From Bacteroidaceae bacterium (GTDB lineage Bacteria > Bacteroidota > Bacteroidia > Bacteroidales > Bacteroidaceae): a stretch of 64,000 nt of DNA. The DNA is taken from NCBI GenBank assembly GCA_017427185.1, contig JAFRTJ010000030.1:62001-126000 (forward strand). The letters run 5' to 3'. The translations under genes were made by a program, and so were the position numbers. The notes beneath the pieces are model-generated. The model made no database searches and had not been told where the DNA came from. It saw only the letters and a list, made by a program, of their open reading frames with translations. Of the stretch, positions 8,073 through 17,839 are shown in pieces (position 1 is the first letter of the stretch; the number at the start of each line of letters is the position of its first letter).

Positions 8073-9071
8073 ATGACATTTGCCAATTATGAATATTTGT
8101 TTTTGTTGTTGCTTTTGATACCTTACATTGTATGGTATCTTCTTTGCCACGACAAATCTTCTCCTGCCATTCGGGTAAGCAGTACTGATGCATATCGTAT
8201 TGCACCTAAGACATTCCGGACATACCTGCTCCACATGCCATTCTTGTGTCGCATCGTTTGTTTTACTGCTGCAATTCTTGCTTTAGCCCGTCCGCAGACG
8301 TCCAACAACTGGACCAATAAAAGTATTGAGGGTATTGACATCATGTTGTGTATGGATGTTAGTACAAGTATGCTTGCAGAAGACCTTAAGCCCAATCGCA
8401 TAGAAGCAGCCAAGAAGGTAGCTATCGAGTTTATAAATGGTCGTCCGAATGATAATATTGGTTTGACAGTATTTGCAGGTGAAGCTTATACCCAATGTCC
8501 CATGACTGTGGACCATGCAGTTCTGCTGAATATGCTTAATGGCATGCGTGTCGATATGGCACAGCGAGGGCTGATAGAGGATGGCACAGCAATTGGTATG
8601 GGAATTGCGAATGCTGTGACGCGCTTGAAAGACAGTAAGGCAAAGAGTAAGGTTGTTATTTTGCTGACAGACGGAACCAATAATCGTGGGCAAATTAGTC
8701 CGAATACGGCTGCAGACATTGCCAAGAGTTTTGGTATACGTGTCTATACAATTGGCGTTGGCAGTAATGGAACAGCCCCTTATCCTTTTGTCGTAGCAGG
8801 ACAAACAATCTATCAGAATGTCCCAGTCGAGATTGACACAAAAACCTTGGCTTCCATAGCAGCAAAAACGGATGGAGAGTTCTATCGTGCCACGAATACT
8901 CAGAAACTTCATGAGGTATACCAGCAGATTGATCAATTGGAGAAAACGAAAATGAATGTGAAGCAATATTCCAAGCGATATGAAGCATTCGGAATGTTTG
9001 CCTTAGTGGCAGTCTGTGCTCTTTTGCTTGAATTGCTTTTGAGGTATAGTGTATTGAAGAAGTTGCCATAA
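8073..9071 (+). CDS. batA: BatA, VWA-domain membrane protein
   Basis: A 332-residue protein with two N-terminal membrane helices (about 7-25 and 57-72). The VWA domain contains an intact MIDAS motif DVSTS (95-99) and the downstream LLTDGTNNRG segment. A C-terminal helix (about 308-325) completes the topology. The LARPQ motif just before the VWA domain is characteristic of BatA/BatB. The VWA domain probably faces the periplasm and mediates metal-dependent protein contacts. The bat operon was named for a reported role in aerotolerance of Bacteroides fragilis. Its mechanism remains unclear. Confidence 0.92.
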   Translation: MTFANYEYLFLLLLLIPYIVWYLLCHDKSSPAIRVSSTDAYRIAPKTFRTYLLHMPFLCRIVCFTAAILALARPQTSNNWTNKSIEGIDIMLCMDVSTSMLAEDLKPNRIEAAKKVAIEFINGRPNDNIGLTVFAGEAYTQCPMTVDHAVLLNMLNGMRVDMAQRGLIEDGTAIGMGIANAVTRLKDSKAKSKVVILLTDGTNNRGQISPNTAADIAKSFGIRVYTIGVGSNGTAPYPFVVAGQTIYQNVPVEIDTKTLASIAAKTDGEFYRATNTQKLHEVYQQIDQLEKTKMNVKQYSKRYEAFGMFALVAVCALLLELLLRYSVLKKLP

Positions 9072-9088
9072 ATTAATTGTTTGGAGTT

Positions 9089-10114
9089 ATGTTTAGATTC
9101 GAGAATCCTCAATATTTATATCTGCTCTTATTTCTCGTTGTATTGGCAGTTATCTTCTATTATTCCCTTTATCGTAAAAGGAAGAACATTGAGGTATATG
9201 GTGATCCTGACTTGGTAAAACAGCTGTTGATTGATGTTTCTCACATTCGTCCTCATATAAAATTCTGGCTTTGTGAAGCTGCTCTTGCCTGTTTTATCAT
9301 TGCATTGGCTCGTCCGCAATATGGAACCAAGGTGGATACCAATGAACGTTCTGGCATTGAGGCTATTATCGCATTGGATATCAGTAATTCCATGATGGCT
9401 GAGGATGTGAAGCCCAATCGTTTGGAAAAGGCAAAGATGATGATCAGTAATATGGTGGATAGAATGAAGGATGATAAAGTAGGTCTCATTGTATATGCAG
9501 GTCAAGCTTTCACCCAATTGCCAATTACTAGTGATTATGTGAGTGCCAAGATGTTTTTAGAGACTATAAGCCCTTCGATGATTAGCGTGCAGGGTACAGA
9601 TATTGCTGAAGCTATACGTCTGGCAATGAAGAGTTTTACCACTCAGGAGGACGTAAGTCGTGCAGTTTTCCTTATTACAGATGGAGAAGACAACGAAGGC
9701 GGAGCCATTGAGGCTGCAAAGGAAGCTGTGAAGGCAGGTATTCGCGTTTATGTTCTTGGTATTGGACAGCCAACGGGTGCTCCTATCCCTATTCCTGGCA
9801 GCAATCAATATATTATAGACGATGAAGGAAATACAGTAGTCTCTAAGTTGAATGAAGAGATGTGTCGTGAAATTGCAAAGGCAGGAGATGGAGCCTACAT
9901 CTATGTAGACAACAGCAGTTCTGCCCAAGATAAGTTGGAAACTCAGGTCGACAAGTTGGCGAAAGCAAAACTTGAAAGTCAAGTTTACAGTGAATACGAT
10001 GAACAGTTTCAAGGTTTCTTGATTTTGGGCTTATTGTTCCTGCTTATAGATGTTTTGATTTTGGAGAGAGAGAATCATGTATTTAAATTCATGAACCTTT
10101 TTCGCAAAAAATAA
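9089..10114 (+). CDS. batB: BatB, VWA-domain membrane protein
   Basis: A 341-residue paralogue of BatA with the same plan: N-terminal helices (about 9-25 and 58-74), LARPQYGT, a VWA domain with MIDAS motif DISNS (97-101), LITDGEDNEGG, and a C-terminal helix. I chose the ATG at 9089, which gives MFRFENPQYLYLL. A TTG 12 nt upstream is also in frame, but an ATG start is more usual. It lies 17 nt after batA. BatA and BatB probably form a complex in the inner membrane. Confidence 0.92.
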   Translation: MFRFENPQYLYLLLFLVVLAVIFYYSLYRKRKNIEVYGDPDLVKQLLIDVSHIRPHIKFWLCEAALACFIIALARPQYGTKVDTNERSGIEAIIALDISNSMMAEDVKPNRLEKAKMMISNMVDRMKDDKVGLIVYAGQAFTQLPITSDYVSAKMFLETISPSMISVQGTDIAEAIRLAMKSFTTQEDVSRAVFLITDGEDNEGGAIEAAKEAVKAGIRVYVLGIGQPTGAPIPIPGSNQYIIDDEGNTVVSKLNEEMCREIAKAGDGAYIYVDNSSSAQDKLETQVDKLAKAKLESQVYSEYDEQFQGFLILGLLFLLIDVLILERENHVFKFMNLFRKK

Positions 10115-10123
10115 GATAGATAA

Positions 10124-10816
10124 ATGAATCGCATATACTTCTTAATTATTACTCTTTCATTGGCTCTATGCAGTTTTGCCCAGAGCGATAGAGATTTTAT
10201 ACGTCGAGGAAACCGATTGATGCGTGATAGCTTGTTCGATAAAGCTCAAGTACGCTATCAGAAGGCTATTGAGGCAGATAATGCAAACCCTCAGGCTCAT
10301 TACAATTTAGGCAACGCTCTCTTATTCCAGAGTAAAGGCGAAGAAGCGATGAAGGAATACGAACAAGCTGCCAGAATGGAAACGAACAAGATTCGTAAAG
10401 CTAAAATATATCATAATATGGGTGTTGTAATGCAGTCTGCCAAACAATTTGACAAGGCTGTTGCATACTATAAGAATTCGCTTCGCAATGATCCACTTAA
10501 TGATGAGACTCGTTATAATTATGTCTTGAGCCTATGGCAGTTGAAAAAGAATCAGAGTGGCGGACAAGACAATCAAGATCAGCAAAAGGACGATCAGGGT
10601 CAAGACGAGAAGAATCAAAAAGACCAGCAGGAGCAGCAGAAACAACAGAAAGAGAATGAACAAAAACAGCAAGAGCAGCCACAACCCAATCAAATGAGTA
10701 AAGAAAATGCTGAGCAGATGCTGAATGCTGCTATGCAAGATGAAAAAGCCACCCAAGAGAAGATTCAAAAGGCTCAGCAGCAGCCTCAGCAGAAACATCT
10801 CAAGAAGCAATGGTGA
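10124..10816 (+). CDS. batC: BatC, TPR protein with a Gln/Lys-rich tail
   Basis: A 230-residue protein with a signal peptide (about 1-19) and TPR units (about 24-140, with NPQAHYNLGNALLFQSKGEEAMKEYEQA). A highly charged, low-complexity region rich in Gln, Lys, Asp and Glu (about 145-200) follows, then a short conserved tail (MSKENAEQMLNAAMQDEKAT) ending KKQW. BatC is thought to be a periplasmic scaffold working with BatA and BatB. The repetitive tail is encoded by CAG/CAA/AAG-rich DNA that could slip during replication. It lies 9 nt after batB. Confidence 0.9.
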   Translation: MNRIYFLIITLSLALCSFAQSDRDFIRRGNRLMRDSLFDKAQVRYQKAIEADNANPQAHYNLGNALLFQSKGEEAMKEYEQAARMETNKIRKAKIYHNMGVVMQSAKQFDKAVAYYKNSLRNDPLNDETRYNYVLSLWQLKKNQSGGQDNQDQQKDDQGQDEKNQKDQQEQQKQQKENEQKQQEQPQPNQMSKENAEQMLNAAMQDEKATQEKIQKAQQQPQQKHLKKQW

Positions 10817-10855
10817 TAGGTGAAACGATAGAAGATTTACTTAGATAGATGATAT

Positions 10856-12706
10856 ATGAAACATAGATACTATTTCTTGTTATTTTTCTTTTTAGCTGTG
10901 ACTCAGCTTTATGCTCAAGTAACAGTAAAATTGCAGGCTCCCAGTCAGACAGAGGTTGGGCAGAGAGTAAGGATTTCCTATGTAGTAAACACCAATGATG
11001 TTGACGACATAAAAATAGGAGATTTCCAGGGATTCAATGTCCTCTATGGTCCTAGTACAAGTAGCCAAAGCAGTATCTCTATGATAAATGGTAAAACTAC
11101 CCATAATAGCAGTATGACTTTTACCTACACTGTGGCTGCAACGAAAGAAGGGACCTTCGAGATACCTGCTGCAACTGTCACTGTAGATGGTAAAACTTAC
11201 AAGAGTGGGACGGGTAGCATAGAGGTTTTGCCTGCTTCTTCTCGTAACAATTCTTCTGGTGGAGGGACACAACAGCACGGGGGAGCGCAGTCACAGAATG
11301 GAGCCCGCCAACGCCAAGAGTCAAGTTCTGAATCTTCCAATATTGGTTCTCAAGAACTATATATGACTGTGTCGGCTACGAAGAGAAGAATATATGAGCA
11401 AGAAGCTGTTCTTTTGACATATAAACTTTATACTCTGGTTAATGTACAGCAGATATCTGGTGAAATGCCTGAGTTGGATGGCTTTCATGTTCAGGAGGTA
11501 GATTCCAAAGCACAGATGTCTCTTAAGTATGAGCGTGTGAATGGTAGGAACTATGGTACAGCTGTATGGCGTCAATATGTTCTGTTCCCTCAAAAAACTG
11601 GTAAGGTAAAGGTACCGTCCATTACTTTTGATACTCAGGTAGAGGTTCAGAATACTAGTATGGATCCTTTTGATATTTTCTTTGGCGGTGGCAGCCTTTC
11701 ACAGATAGTGAAAAAGAGCATCGTAGCCCCTGCTATAGAAATTGAAGTTCTTCCTCTTCCCACTCCTAAACCTCAGAATTTCTCAGGTGCTGTTGGAAAG
11801 TTCACGTTAAGTGGTTCTCTGACTCCTGAACAATTGAATGCGAATGATGCTGCAACTCTTCGTTTGGTTGTGAGTGGTCAGGGAAACATGAAATTGATGA
11901 AGGCTCCCAAAGTAAACTTCCCAAAGGACTTTGAAGTGTATGATCCAAAGCAGGACGACAAGACGACAAATACTTCAGTAGGAGCCAAAGGAAATGTTAT
12001 TTATGATTATATTATTGTTCCACGTCATGGTGGCAAATATAGCATTCCTCCAGTTGAATTCAGTTACTTTGATCCAGATAAGAATGCCTACCAGACTCTT
12101 AAGACTGATTCTTTTGCCATTGCAGTTGCTAAAGCAAAAGGTGGAAGTGACAATATTCGGGAACAAGAAGATCTGATGGTGCTTAACAATGATATTCGCT
12201 TCATCAAATTAAATAACATGAAGTTGAAGAAATCCGATTCCTCGTTCTTTGGTAGTCCTTTGTATTGGGGTATATATGCTGGCTTATCTGCTTTATTCCT
12301 TATATTCTTGGCAATCTTCAATCGACAGGCTCGTGAGAATGCAAACATTGCTCGTCAACGAGGTAAGAAGGCAGGCAAGGCTGCTACCAAACGCCTCCGT
12401 AATGCTTCAAAGTTGTTGAAAGAACACCAGAGTGGTCCCTTCTATGACGAGATAATGCGGGCTTTGCTCGGTTATGTCGCTGATAAATTGAATCTTCCTA
12501 CTTCCGATTTGACAAAGGAGAACGTAAGTGAAAAGCTTGTTAATCGAGGAGTGAATGAAGATCTCATGAAGAGTTTCTTGGATGTACTTGAGGAATGTGA
12601 GTTTGCCCGTTTCGCTCCTGGTGATCCCAATGAGACAATGGATAAGATTTATTCGGAAGCGACAGATGTTATCAACCGTATGGATTCTTCAATCAATAAA
12701 GTATAA
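10856..12706 (+). CDS. batD: BatD
   Basis: A 616-residue protein with a signal peptide (about 1-20), a large periplasmic beta-rich region (about 20-460) including a Ser/Gly/Gln-rich low-complexity stretch (about 122-165), one membrane helix (about 469-490) and a basic cytoplasmic tail. The order and size fit BatD. It is 39 nt after batC and 22 nt before batE. Function beyond membership of the Bat envelope complex is unknown. Confidence 0.9.
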   Translation: MKHRYYFLLFFFLAVTQLYAQVTVKLQAPSQTEVGQRVRISYVVNTNDVDDIKIGDFQGFNVLYGPSTSSQSSISMINGKTTHNSSMTFTYTVAATKEGTFEIPAATVTVDGKTYKSGTGSIEVLPASSRNNSSGGGTQQHGGAQSQNGARQRQESSSESSNIGSQELYMTVSATKRRIYEQEAVLLTYKLYTLVNVQQISGEMPELDGFHVQEVDSKAQMSLKYERVNGRNYGTAVWRQYVLFPQKTGKVKVPSITFDTQVEVQNTSMDPFDIFFGGGSLSQIVKKSIVAPAIEIEVLPLPTPKPQNFSGAVGKFTLSGSLTPEQLNANDAATLRLVVSGQGNMKLMKAPKVNFPKDFEVYDPKQDDKTTNTSVGAKGNVIYDYIIVPRHGGKYSIPPVEFSYFDPDKNAYQTLKTDSFAIAVAKAKGGSDNIREQEDLMVLNNDIRFIKLNNMKLKKSDSSFFGSPLYWGIYAGLSALFLIFLAIFNRQARENANIARQRGKKAGKAATKRLRNASKLLKEHQSGPFYDEIMRALLGYVADKLNLPTSDLTKENVSEKLVNRGVNEDLMKSFLDVLEECEFARFAPGDPNETMDKIYSEATDVINRMDSSINKV

Positions 12707-12728
12707 CTACCTTTAGGATTTTGACTAT

Positions 12729-13562
12729 ATGAACAAGCGTATATATATATTATTATCTTTCCTCTTTTCATTCTCATATTTCTTTGCAGAAGATTCCATC
12801 AGCAATGATGTAGTGCAGAATTCTTTGGATTCTACTCAAGTCAAAGCGAAGAAGAAGGCTGTGGATGACCTTTATGTTCTGAAGCAAGAAGCGGATAGTG
12901 CTTTTGCTAAGGAAGAATATGAGCAGGCTGTTAATCTTTATTCAAAGATAGCCAAACAAACAGAAAGTGCAGATATATGCTATAATTTAGGGTGCTCGTA
13001 TTATCGTTTGGACAATATGGCACAATCTGTATTATGGTTTGAGCGTGCGTATTTATTGAATCCTGGTGATGAAGATACTCGTCATAATTTGGAGTTGGCC
13101 CGCAGTAAGACAATTGACAAGATTATACCTCGGCATGAGATGTTTTTTGTAACTATCTATCGTAACCTGGTGAACATGATGTCTCTTCATTCATGGTCGA
13201 TAACCTGTCTTGTCTTGTTTATCTTGGCCTTGATAGCTTTTTCTCTTTATCTGTATAATAACAGAACGGCAATCCGCAAAATTAGTTTCTTTATCGCATT
13301 TGTTTTGATTCTACTTGCTGTACTGGGTAATGTATGTGCTTTCCAGCAGCGCAAATGGGCTCAAAACCGCGATGCTGGGATTATTATGCAGAGTGCTGTG
13401 ACTGTCAAGAGTACACCTTCCGACAATGGGAATGATCTCTTCGTTATTCATGAAGGTACCAAAATTAAGATTCACGACAACAGTTTAAAGGATTGGTGTG
13501 AGATACAGATTGCAGATGGTAAAGTGGGTTGGATCCAAAAGAAGACATTTGAAATCATATAG
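12729..13562 (+). CDS. batE: BatE, TPR and SH3-like membrane protein
   Basis: The 277-residue protein has a signal peptide (about 1-20), TPR units (about 45-130, with ADICYNLGCSYYRLDNMAQS) and two membrane helices (about 155-176 and 184-205). A C-terminal bacterial SH3-like domain (about 215-277) contains DWCEIQIADGKVGWI, which typically binds peptidoglycan or peptides. This closes the bat operon. The next gene begins 12 nt downstream and may be read through. Confidence 0.9.
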   Translation: MNKRIYILLSFLFSFSYFFAEDSISNDVVQNSLDSTQVKAKKKAVDDLYVLKQEADSAFAKEEYEQAVNLYSKIAKQTESADICYNLGCSYYRLDNMAQSVLWFERAYLLNPGDEDTRHNLELARSKTIDKIIPRHEMFFVTIYRNLVNMMSLHSWSITCLVLFILALIAFSLYLYNNRTAIRKISFFIAFVLILLAVLGNVCAFQQRKWAQNRDAGIIMQSAVTVKSTPSDNGNDLFVIHEGTKIKIHDNSLKDWCEIQIADGKVGWIQKKTFEII

Positions 13563-13574
13563 AACGGATATATA

Positions 13575-14273
13575 GTGCTCGAACAACTGGTATCATGGGA
13601 TAAAACATTGCTTCTTGAGCTCAATGGAAGTGATTCTTTGTTTTTTGACGGTCTTTTCTGGACGGTCACACAGACCTTGACATGGATACCATTCTTTCTT
13701 GCTCTCATTTATATCATATATAAGAACAATGAATATAGAAATTCTATATTGTTGTTCATGATTATTTCATTGCTAATTGTTGTTACAGACCAGTTCTCAA
13801 GTTCCTTTTGTAAACCATTTTTTCATCGATTCCGTCCTACTCATGATCCGGATATAATGTACATGGTAGATATGGTGAATGGATATCGAGGTGGATGGTA
13901 TGGCTTTTTCTCAAGTCATGCAAGCAACACCTTTGGTCTTGCTTTTTTTCTTAGTTTGTTATTCCGTAATTGGAGGTCAACGTTGGTCCTGCTTTGCTGG
14001 GCGTCTTTATCTAGTTATAGCCGCATCTATCTTGGCGTGCATTTCCCTGGGGATATCTTGGTTGGCGCATTATGTGGTGCCTTTTTAGGGACCCTATTGT
14101 ATTTATTGTATATGTACCTGAATACATACATTTGTAAACAGCGGAAGTATTATTCATCAGCCTACACCTCTTCCGGATTTCTTGTATCAGATCTATATGT
14201 TTTTCAGGCCATATTTGCTATGACATTGGTTTATGTCATTCTTAAAGCTGTGTATTTGAGTGCCAAATTTTGA
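13575..14273 (+). CDS. PAP2-family phosphatase
   Basis: A 232-residue integral membrane protein with about six hydrophobic helices and all three PAP2 catalytic motifs: KPFFHRFRP, SSHASNT and SRIYLGVHFPGD (the second and third carry the catalytic histidines). The family removes phosphate from lipid phosphates, for example undecaprenyl pyrophosphate or phosphatidylglycerol phosphate. The exact substrate cannot be told. The start is GTG at 13575, which fits the 12-nt distance to batE. It ends 5 nt before the sensor kinase gene, so the two may be co-transcribed. Confidence 0.9.
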   Translation: MLEQLVSWDKTLLLELNGSDSLFFDGLFWTVTQTLTWIPFFLALIYIIYKNNEYRNSILLFMIISLLIVVTDQFSSSFCKPFFHRFRPTHDPDIMYMVDMVNGYRGGWYGFFSSHASNTFGLAFFLSLLFRNWRSTLVLLCWASLSSYSRIYLGVHFPGDILVGALCGAFLGTLLYLLYMYLNTYICKQRKYYSSAYTSSGFLVSDLYVFQAIFAMTLVYVILKAVYLSAKF

Positions 14274-14278
14274 TTCAA

Positions 14279-17200
14279 ATGAAAAAGGTCTGTCAATACT
14301 TCATACTTATAGCTCTCTTATTTTGTTCATGTGAGCGCTATATCGAAGACTCTCAGATTTCGCATTGGAATCGCTTGGCATATTCCCTTCGGTATTCAGA
14401 TATTGATTCTTCCCTTTATTATGCCCAAAAAGCATACCATCTGGCAAAGTCTCTTAATGATAGGGATGGGAAGTACGAAGCGCTCAACAACCTGGCTTAT
14501 GTCGCATATCAACAAATGCATTATGATCAATCTTTGCATATTCTGGATCATGTGTATCGTGGTTCAGTGAATCAGATAGAGTTGTTATGTGCAGATGTTT
14601 TGGAGATGAAGGTCGCACAACGTGTAGGTATGGGGCGACGTTTTTTTGATAGTCGTATCAGGGCCTTGAAGCGTCTTAAACGTATCGATGAGGAGATTGA
14701 CAAAATAACGGAAAACCAGCGTAACCGCATAGAGTATGCTCGTACAGAACTTCACATCATTTGTTCCACCTATTATTTTTATTTAGGCCAACCAGAACCT
14801 GCAATCAAAGAGATTCAAGCGATTGACGATGACATCTCTCTTCCCAACGATACCACTCAGTGGCTCAATTATCATTACATGCTTGGTAGTGGGGGGTTAA
14901 TACAGGGTGATTCTATCGATATCACACTTGCCGAGTTTGATCATTTGTTCCGGGTATATACACTTTCTGCGGCAAACGGATACACATATTTTGAGGCAAA
15001 TTCACTTCAGTCATTAGCCTATATGATGGCCGATTCCCGCTTCGTGTTAATAAGTCAGGAGAGGGCCGATGCTGTTTCTTATTTATATGGCTTGCATGCC
15101 GAATGGGGAGCGACGAATGATTCCGCGTTTTCATACGCGTTGGCCAACCATGCTCTTTTCCTTTTCCGCAAATACAAGGATTTATTCCAAACGGCTTGTG
15201 CATACCGAACTCTTGGAGAATTGTACTTTGATGATGGAGATTACGAGCAGTCCCATTCCTGTTTTCTTCATGCCCGTTCATTGGTTTCTGAGCAGAAAAA
15301 ACGAAGCAACCTGTCTGTTTCTCCATGGAATGCTGCTATTAGTGAGAAACTCAGTTTAACCTATAGCGCGTTAGGTGACAAAGAGTCTTCCTATTACTAT
15401 CGTAATATTTATCTTGATCTTTTGGACAAATCTCGTCAAAATCGAGAAGTGGAGAGTCGTATGGAAGAATTGAGCCATGAGCTTAAAGGCATCCATATTC
15501 GGCTATTCGTCCTTGTGTGTTTAATAGGAGTTATAGTCGTTTTGGCTATTGTCCTTTCAGTTCGGATGAAGCACCGTTCTGCCCATCATTCTCAGAATAT
15601 TAGTTCTTTCTGCGATTCAGAAGAGTATACGAATGCTTTAAAGTCTTTGAGGCAGATTGTGGCGAATGAGCAAGCCGAATTGGATCTGACCAATGATAAC
15701 ATATTACGCAGCCAGTATCAGATAAAGACTTTCAAATCTGAAAATATTGAACGCAGGGCGAAGGTTTCTCTTGTCTATGCCATAATACCATATTTGGATC
15801 GTATCCTTGCAGAGGTCGACCGGATGAGGAAGAATGCTTTCGCTGAAAAAGACCGTTTGCAATATGTGGCAGAACTCTCAGATGAGATAATGCATATCAA
15901 TTCTGTGCTTACAGATTGGATTCAAATGCAGAAAGGCCAATTGAAGTTACACATTACTACATTTCCACTTCAGTCTTTATTTGATATCATATTGCATAGT
16001 AAGCAAACCTTTGAGAAAAAAGGTATTACGTTGAATGTTTCCCAGACGGATATATCTGTAAAAGCCGATGAGGCCTTGACGCTTTTTATGATCAATACGC
16101 TGGTGGATAATGCTCGTAAGTTTACTCCTGAAGGAGGAGAAGTCTCAATAGGCGTTTCTACAGGAGATGATTATGTTGAGATAGATATTAAGGATAATGG
16201 AATTGGCATGAGCCAAGAGGATGTTGATATCCTTAATAACAATAAAGTGTATGATGCGTCTCTGATAGGAGAATCTGACTCGAGGAAAGGTTTCGGATTT
16301 GGTATCATGAATTGCAAGGGTATAATAAATAAATATCGCAAACTCTCCTCGATGTTCAGTGTTTGTGACTTTGGAGTCGAGAGTCAAAAAGGACAGGGTA
16401 GTCGATTCTGGTTCCGTCTGCCCAAGATGGCTTTATCCATTCTTCTTGCTTCATATGTGTGTTTGGCCCAGGCTCAGGATAGCTATGCTTTATATGACTC
16501 CGTATACAACTCGAATGTGGAAGGGCGCTATGAGGATGCCTTGAATTTTGGCGAATGTGCTATCCAGTCTATGGAGGAACCTCTGGATACAGCGCTTCTT
16601 GTGTCCCTGCGCAATGAGATGGCGATCTCTGCTTTATCACTCAATAAGTGGGACGTATACCGATATAATAATCTCGAGTGTGTACGCCTTCATCAGCTCT
16701 ATACCCAAGATAATACCTTAGAGGCATATTGTCTGCGCATGGAACGTATGCAATCCGATAGTGTTTATCTCTATGTTCTCATGGTATTGTCTTGCATCGT
16801 TGCATTAGTCCTTTTCTATTTCTTGTTTCTTCGTGACCGTTTGCGCAACGAGAATCTTTATTCTTCCATATTAGAGAAATTCACGGATGTTACGCGACGT
16901 GTCAACGATTTTTCAGGACACTTGCTCTCTTTGCCTGTATCGTCCTATCACATGCAGAGCGAATCGTCTCTTATGGCGCAATTGGCTCTTCTGCGTTCTG
17001 ATATGAATAGTCTTGTTTCTGGAAATGAGTACATTCACAATATAGTTGATGGTGTGTTTAATGAGATCTCTGTGGAGGATGAGTCATTGTATCGTCTCAA
17101 TACGGAACTTCAGGAGGCTCAGGAAACGCTTGATCGTTTGCGTTTTGAGGAGAATCGTCTTTATGTTATGAATCAGATTTTGGACAATTCACTTAGCACT

Positions 17201-17818
17201 ATCAAGCATGAGACCATGTATTATCCCGCCCGTATCCAGCAGATGGTTGGTTTCATGATTCAGAATGGTTCCTCTGTAGATGATATTTCTGAGCTTCATG
17301 AACTTGTCACGTATTATAAGGATGTCTATACGTTGCTGTATTCACAAGCTTTACGGCAAGTGGAGCAGAATTGCTTTCATGGAACCATTATCTCTCTTCG
17401 CTCATTGATTGATGATTTCTTCCAGAAACTACAGAAACAGATTGACAGAAACGGCCTTCAGATTAATCTTTCCAGTGAGCACTTGGATTATTTTGTCTAT
17501 GGTGATTTGCAGTTGCTCCAGACATTACTGAATGATATGGTTTCTGTCAATCTTGCATCTGCCACATCTATTCGCATCTGTGCATATGAAGAAGATCGTG
17601 TCATTCGGATTCAATCAACATTTGGAGGAATACAACATTCAGAAAAAGAATTGGAGGATCTGTTTACGCCTGACAGGGAGCATATTCCCTATCTGTTAGT
17701 TCGTCAGATCATCCGTGAGCACGATTCTTATAGTGGCCATCCAGGTCTCAGGCTGTATGCAAGTTCAGCGGAGGAGGGCTTCTCCGTTTCCTTTACCTTA
17801 TTAAAAAAGAATATTTGA
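14279..17818 (+). CDS. Tandem two-module sensor histidine kinase (DUF5112/DUF5113 type)
   Basis: A 1179-residue protein using the ATG at 14279 (a TTG 9 nt upstream is also in frame). It starts with a lipoprotein-like signal (LLFCSC) and a periplasmic TPR-rich sensor. Module 1 has a membrane helix (about 409-428), a coiled coil, and a kinase core with N box Asn611, G1 box DNGIG (639-643) and G2 box GFGFG (about 671-675). Tyr500 replaces the phosphoacceptor His. A second signal-like helix (about 717-733) starts module 2: a short sensor, a helix (about 829-854), coiled coils and a KHETMYYPARI box with His977. Its ATPase part is too degenerate to recognise. The response regulator follows 21 nt later. 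Signalling input and targets are unknown. Confidence 0.85.
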   Translation: MKKVCQYFILIALLFCSCERYIEDSQISHWNRLAYSLRYSDIDSSLYYAQKAYHLAKSLNDRDGKYEALNNLAYVAYQQMHYDQSLHILDHVYRGSVNQIELLCADVLEMKVAQRVGMGRRFFDSRIRALKRLKRIDEEIDKITENQRNRIEYARTELHIICSTYYFYLGQPEPAIKEIQAIDDDISLPNDTTQWLNYHYMLGSGGLIQGDSIDITLAEFDHLFRVYTLSAANGYTYFEANSLQSLAYMMADSRFVLISQERADAVSYLYGLHAEWGATNDSAFSYALANHALFLFRKYKDLFQTACAYRTLGELYFDDGDYEQSHSCFLHARSLVSEQKKRSNLSVSPWNAAISEKLSLTYSALGDKESSYYYRNIYLDLLDKSRQNREVESRMEELSHELKGIHIRLFVLVCLIGVIVVLAIVLSVRMKHRSAHHSQNISSFCDSEEYTNALKSLRQIVANEQAELDLTNDNILRSQYQIKTFKSENIERRAKVSLVYAIIPYLDRILAEVDRMRKNAFAEKDRLQYVAELSDEIMHINSVLTDWIQMQKGQLKLHITTFPLQSLFDIILHSKQTFEKKGITLNVSQTDISVKADEALTLFMINTLVDNARKFTPEGGEVSIGVSTGDDYVEIDIKDNGIGMSQEDVDILNNNKVYDASLIGESDSRKGFGFGIMNCKGIINKYRKLSSMFSVCDFGVESQKGQGSRFWFRLPKMALSILLASYVCLAQAQDSYALYDSVYNSNVEGRYEDALNFGECAIQSMEEPLDTALLVSLRNEMAISALSLNKWDVYRYNNLECVRLHQLYTQDNTLEAYCLRMERMQSDSVYLYVLMVLSCIVALVLFYFLFLRDRLRNENLYSSILEKFTDVTRRVNDFSGHLLSLPVSSYHMQSESSLMAQLALLRSDMNSLVSGNEYIHNIVDGVFNEISVEDESLYRLNTELQEAQETLDRLRFEENRLYVMNQILDNSLSTIKHETMYYPARIQQMVGFMIQNGSSVDDISELHELVTYYKDVYTLLYSQALRQVEQNCFHGTIISLRSLIDDFFQKLQKQIDRNGLQINLSSEHLDYFVYGDLQLLQTLLNDMVSVNLASATSIRICAYEEDRVIRIQSTFGGIQHSEKELEDLFTPDREHIPYLLVRQIIREHDSYSGHPGLRLYASSAEEGFSVSFTLLKKNI

Positions 17819-17839
17819 TATAATACAACACATTGAAAT

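Noticed and set aside
10590..10690. Frameshift in the Gln/Lys-rich part of batC
   Set aside because: The frame stays open through the low-complexity region and ends in a plausible conserved tail (MSKENAEQMLNAAMQDEKAT), so the gene appears intact.
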